Source: Deltaproteobacteria bacterium
Lineage (GTDB): Bacteria; Bdellovibrionota_B; Oligoflexia; Oligoflexales; Bog-1112
Direction: 5' to 3'
Assembly (NCBI GenBank): GCA_016186945.1
Contig: JACPKR010000050.1
Span: 1 to 31,730 of the forward strand
DNA: 31,730 bases
Shown here: positions 30,955-31,730 of the stretch, piece after piece
Layout of the letters: every line of letters begins with the position of its first letter
Numbering within the stretch: position 1 is the first letter of the stretch
Made by a program: the position numbers and the translations under genes
The notes under the pieces: generated by a model
Told to the model about the DNA's origin: nothing
The model's database searches: none
What the model saw: the letters and a program-made list of their open reading frames with translations, nothing else

Positions 30955-31087
30955 TCCTTAATCGGCTGGCTTGTTCTGGGATTTCCCCACATAACTCCAG
31001 AGAGTTCCTTGGTGGGTCAGAAGTGCTTCGCCCATTGCTGAACCTGTGATGTTAGAGACATAGCAGAGCTTGGCTACTGTTGTTTTT

Positions 31088-31180
31088 AGGTGTTCCAGGT
31101 GTTCCAGGTGTGACAAGGATGAAATCATTGCTTTTTTCTTGGAACACCTCGAAGTGTCTCAGGTGTGACAAGTGTGACAA
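31088..31180. repeat. Iteron-like short direct and inverted repeats
   Basis: AGGTGTTCC occurs twice in tandem (31088-31096, 31097-31105), directly followed by AGGTGTGACAAGG (31106-31118). The inverse GGAACACCT is at 31141-31149, and AGGTGTGACA plus AGTGTGACAA are in tandem at 31161-31180. The regular 9-10 base spacing suggests a multi-site protein-binding region, 28 bases beyond the end of the HTH gene. Confidence 0.65.
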
Positions 31181-31207
31181 ATGTCCCGATTGGGTGAATG
31201 CGGTTAC

Positions 31208-31507
31208 TCATTGAACCTTAGGTACGAGATGAGATTTTGTTACTCCTTGATAAAGCAAAACATATTTATGGGCGGCTTCTTGCAATTCTTTCGCTTTAAA
31301 TGTTATGACTGCGAATCGACCTCGAATATTAAAATCACCTCTTAACTTGGCTTTCCTGCAAAATGCATCTACAGCTTGTCGCGAGACTTTAAAGCATTCG
31401 GCGATCTCTTCTAAACTCAGCACATTTTTTTTTGGTAGATGCTTGCCAGCCGCTAGCTCGTACATCCATGAAGCTGGTGGTCTCCCCATAATTCTCTTTC
31501 TCGCCAT
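31208..31507 (-). CDS. Small helix-turn-helix DNA-binding protein
   Basis: This 99-aa basic protein starts MARKRIMGRPPASWMYELAAG and contains LSLEEIAECFKVSRQAVDAF (residues about 31-50), a good helix-turn-helix. A C-terminal part follows with RGRFAVITFKAKELQEAAHK. It resembles small phage- or plasmid-type DNA-binding proteins such as packaging-related HTH or excisionase-like proteins, but I cannot assign it to a family. GGTGA lies near the start. It is flanked by iterated repeats downstream and a perfect hairpin upstream, and it may bind one of them. Confidence 0.7.
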   Translation of the reverse strand: MARKRIMGRPPASWMYELAAGKHLPKKNVLSLEEIAECFKVSRQAVDAFCRKAKLRGDFNIRGRFAVITFKAKELQEAAHKYVLLYQGVTKSHLVPKVQ

Positions 31508-31528
31508 GTTTCACCCACACTCAAATTG

Positions 31529-31558
31529 TTGACTTAAGTAAAAGTATACATCTATTCT
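31529..31558 (+). promoter_or_regulatory. Candidate promoter pointing out of the window
   Basis: TTGACT (31529-31534) and TATTCT (31553-31558) with an 18-base spacer resemble sigma-70 boxes in the plus direction, divergent from the HTH gene. The downstream gene, if any, is beyond the window. Confidence 0.35.
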
Positions 31559-31656
31559 CAAGATTAGGAATTTTTTACAAAGAAATATGTAGGGAGGTTT
31601 TATAGAAAGAACTCTAAGGGATCTTTATTGAAAAATTGAGTTAGAGAAGAAGGTCC

Positions 31657-31677
31657 CACTTACTCGGGGAGTAAGTG
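31657..31677. promoter_or_regulatory. Perfect 9-bp hairpin near the right edge
   Basis: CACTTACTC (31657-31665) and GAGTAAGTG (31669-31677) surround GGG. It lies upstream of the HTH gene (150 bases) and about 100 bases downstream of the candidate plus-strand promoter. It may be an operator or an attenuator-type structure. There is no evidence to decide. Confidence 0.4.
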
Positions 31678-31730
31678 AGAACCCATACACAAGGTTAATC
31701 CTATCTTCTCCACTACCTCGCGGTAAAGAG

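Larger units (their letters stand above)
30780..31207. other. Gene-free stretch with hairpins and short direct repeats
   Basis: No coding region is supported in these 428 bases. The left part has several strong hairpins, including CGGCCTTTAGGCCG near 30845 and the pair listed separately. The right part has iterated 9-10 base motifs. It lies between murB (plus) and a small HTH gene (minus), convergent. Confidence 0.6.

Overview
This window looks like a chromosomal segment of a Gram-negative bacterium that lives in close association with eukaryotic cells, possibly inside them. The diderm envelope is shown by a BamD-like outer-membrane assembly lipoprotein, a TonB-type energy transducer, a MltD-type lytic transglycosylase, MurB and many exported lipoproteins. 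Host association is suggested by an ATP/ADP-translocase (NTT/Tlc) transporter of the Rickettsia/Chlamydia type, an exported protein with a RING-like cysteine cluster, and an exported protein resembling c-type lysozyme inhibitors (MliC). The mixture (large lipoprotein metzincin, Lon-like AAA_32 protease, fused membrane/spermidine-synthase proteins, many orphan lipoproteins) reminds me of Bdellovibrionota/Oligoflexia. That placement is an inference from memory, not a result.

Layout. 237-2335 (minus): etfB and a class V aminotransferase, separated by a palindromic repeat. 2372-2962: a ZIP-like membrane protein. 3089-4249: mltD. 4415-5138: an MNT/HEPN toxin-antitoxin pair ending tail-to-tail with a tonB-like gene (5132-6037). 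6197-9919: bamD and a very large lipoprotein zinc protease. 9912-11417 (minus): the NTT transporter. 11614-14167: two overlapping lipoprotein genes that appear to share a cysteine-containing domain. 14373-18524 (minus): an unknown gene, a Lon-like protease and epmA. 18799-23106: a four-gene run of exported proteins (RING-like, acidic/poly-Ala, MliC-like, large lipoprotein). 23274-24925 (minus): three small exported proteins of unknown function. 25033-27361 (minus): two tandem related membrane proteins, only the second carrying a spermidine-synthase domain. 27475-28479: rhomboid protease. 28469-29647 (minus): hemW. 29781-30779: murB. 30780-31730: a gene-poor right end with hairpins, short direct repeats and a small HTH protein.

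The most striking non-coding signal is a dispersed palindromic repeat, seven copies in about 32 kb, all between genes. Its core is a 9-10 bp hairpin around a 13-base centre. One copy (6948-6980) carries paired changes in both arms that keep the hairpin, which argues that the fold matters. A flanking stretch equals a perfect Shine-Dalgarno sequence on one strand and the anti-Shine-Dalgarno sequence on the other. Copies are combined with other GC-rich modules into mosaic elements (23116-23264, 29641-29746, 1083-1186, remnants at 4326-4364 and 14183-14209). A second, unrelated repeat family of the CATTGCGAG...GAAGCAATCCAG type is present at 14254-14359 and has been absorbed into the 5' end of the MliC-like gene (20867-20906).

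I saw no rRNA, tRNA, CRISPR array, transposase or integrase in the window.
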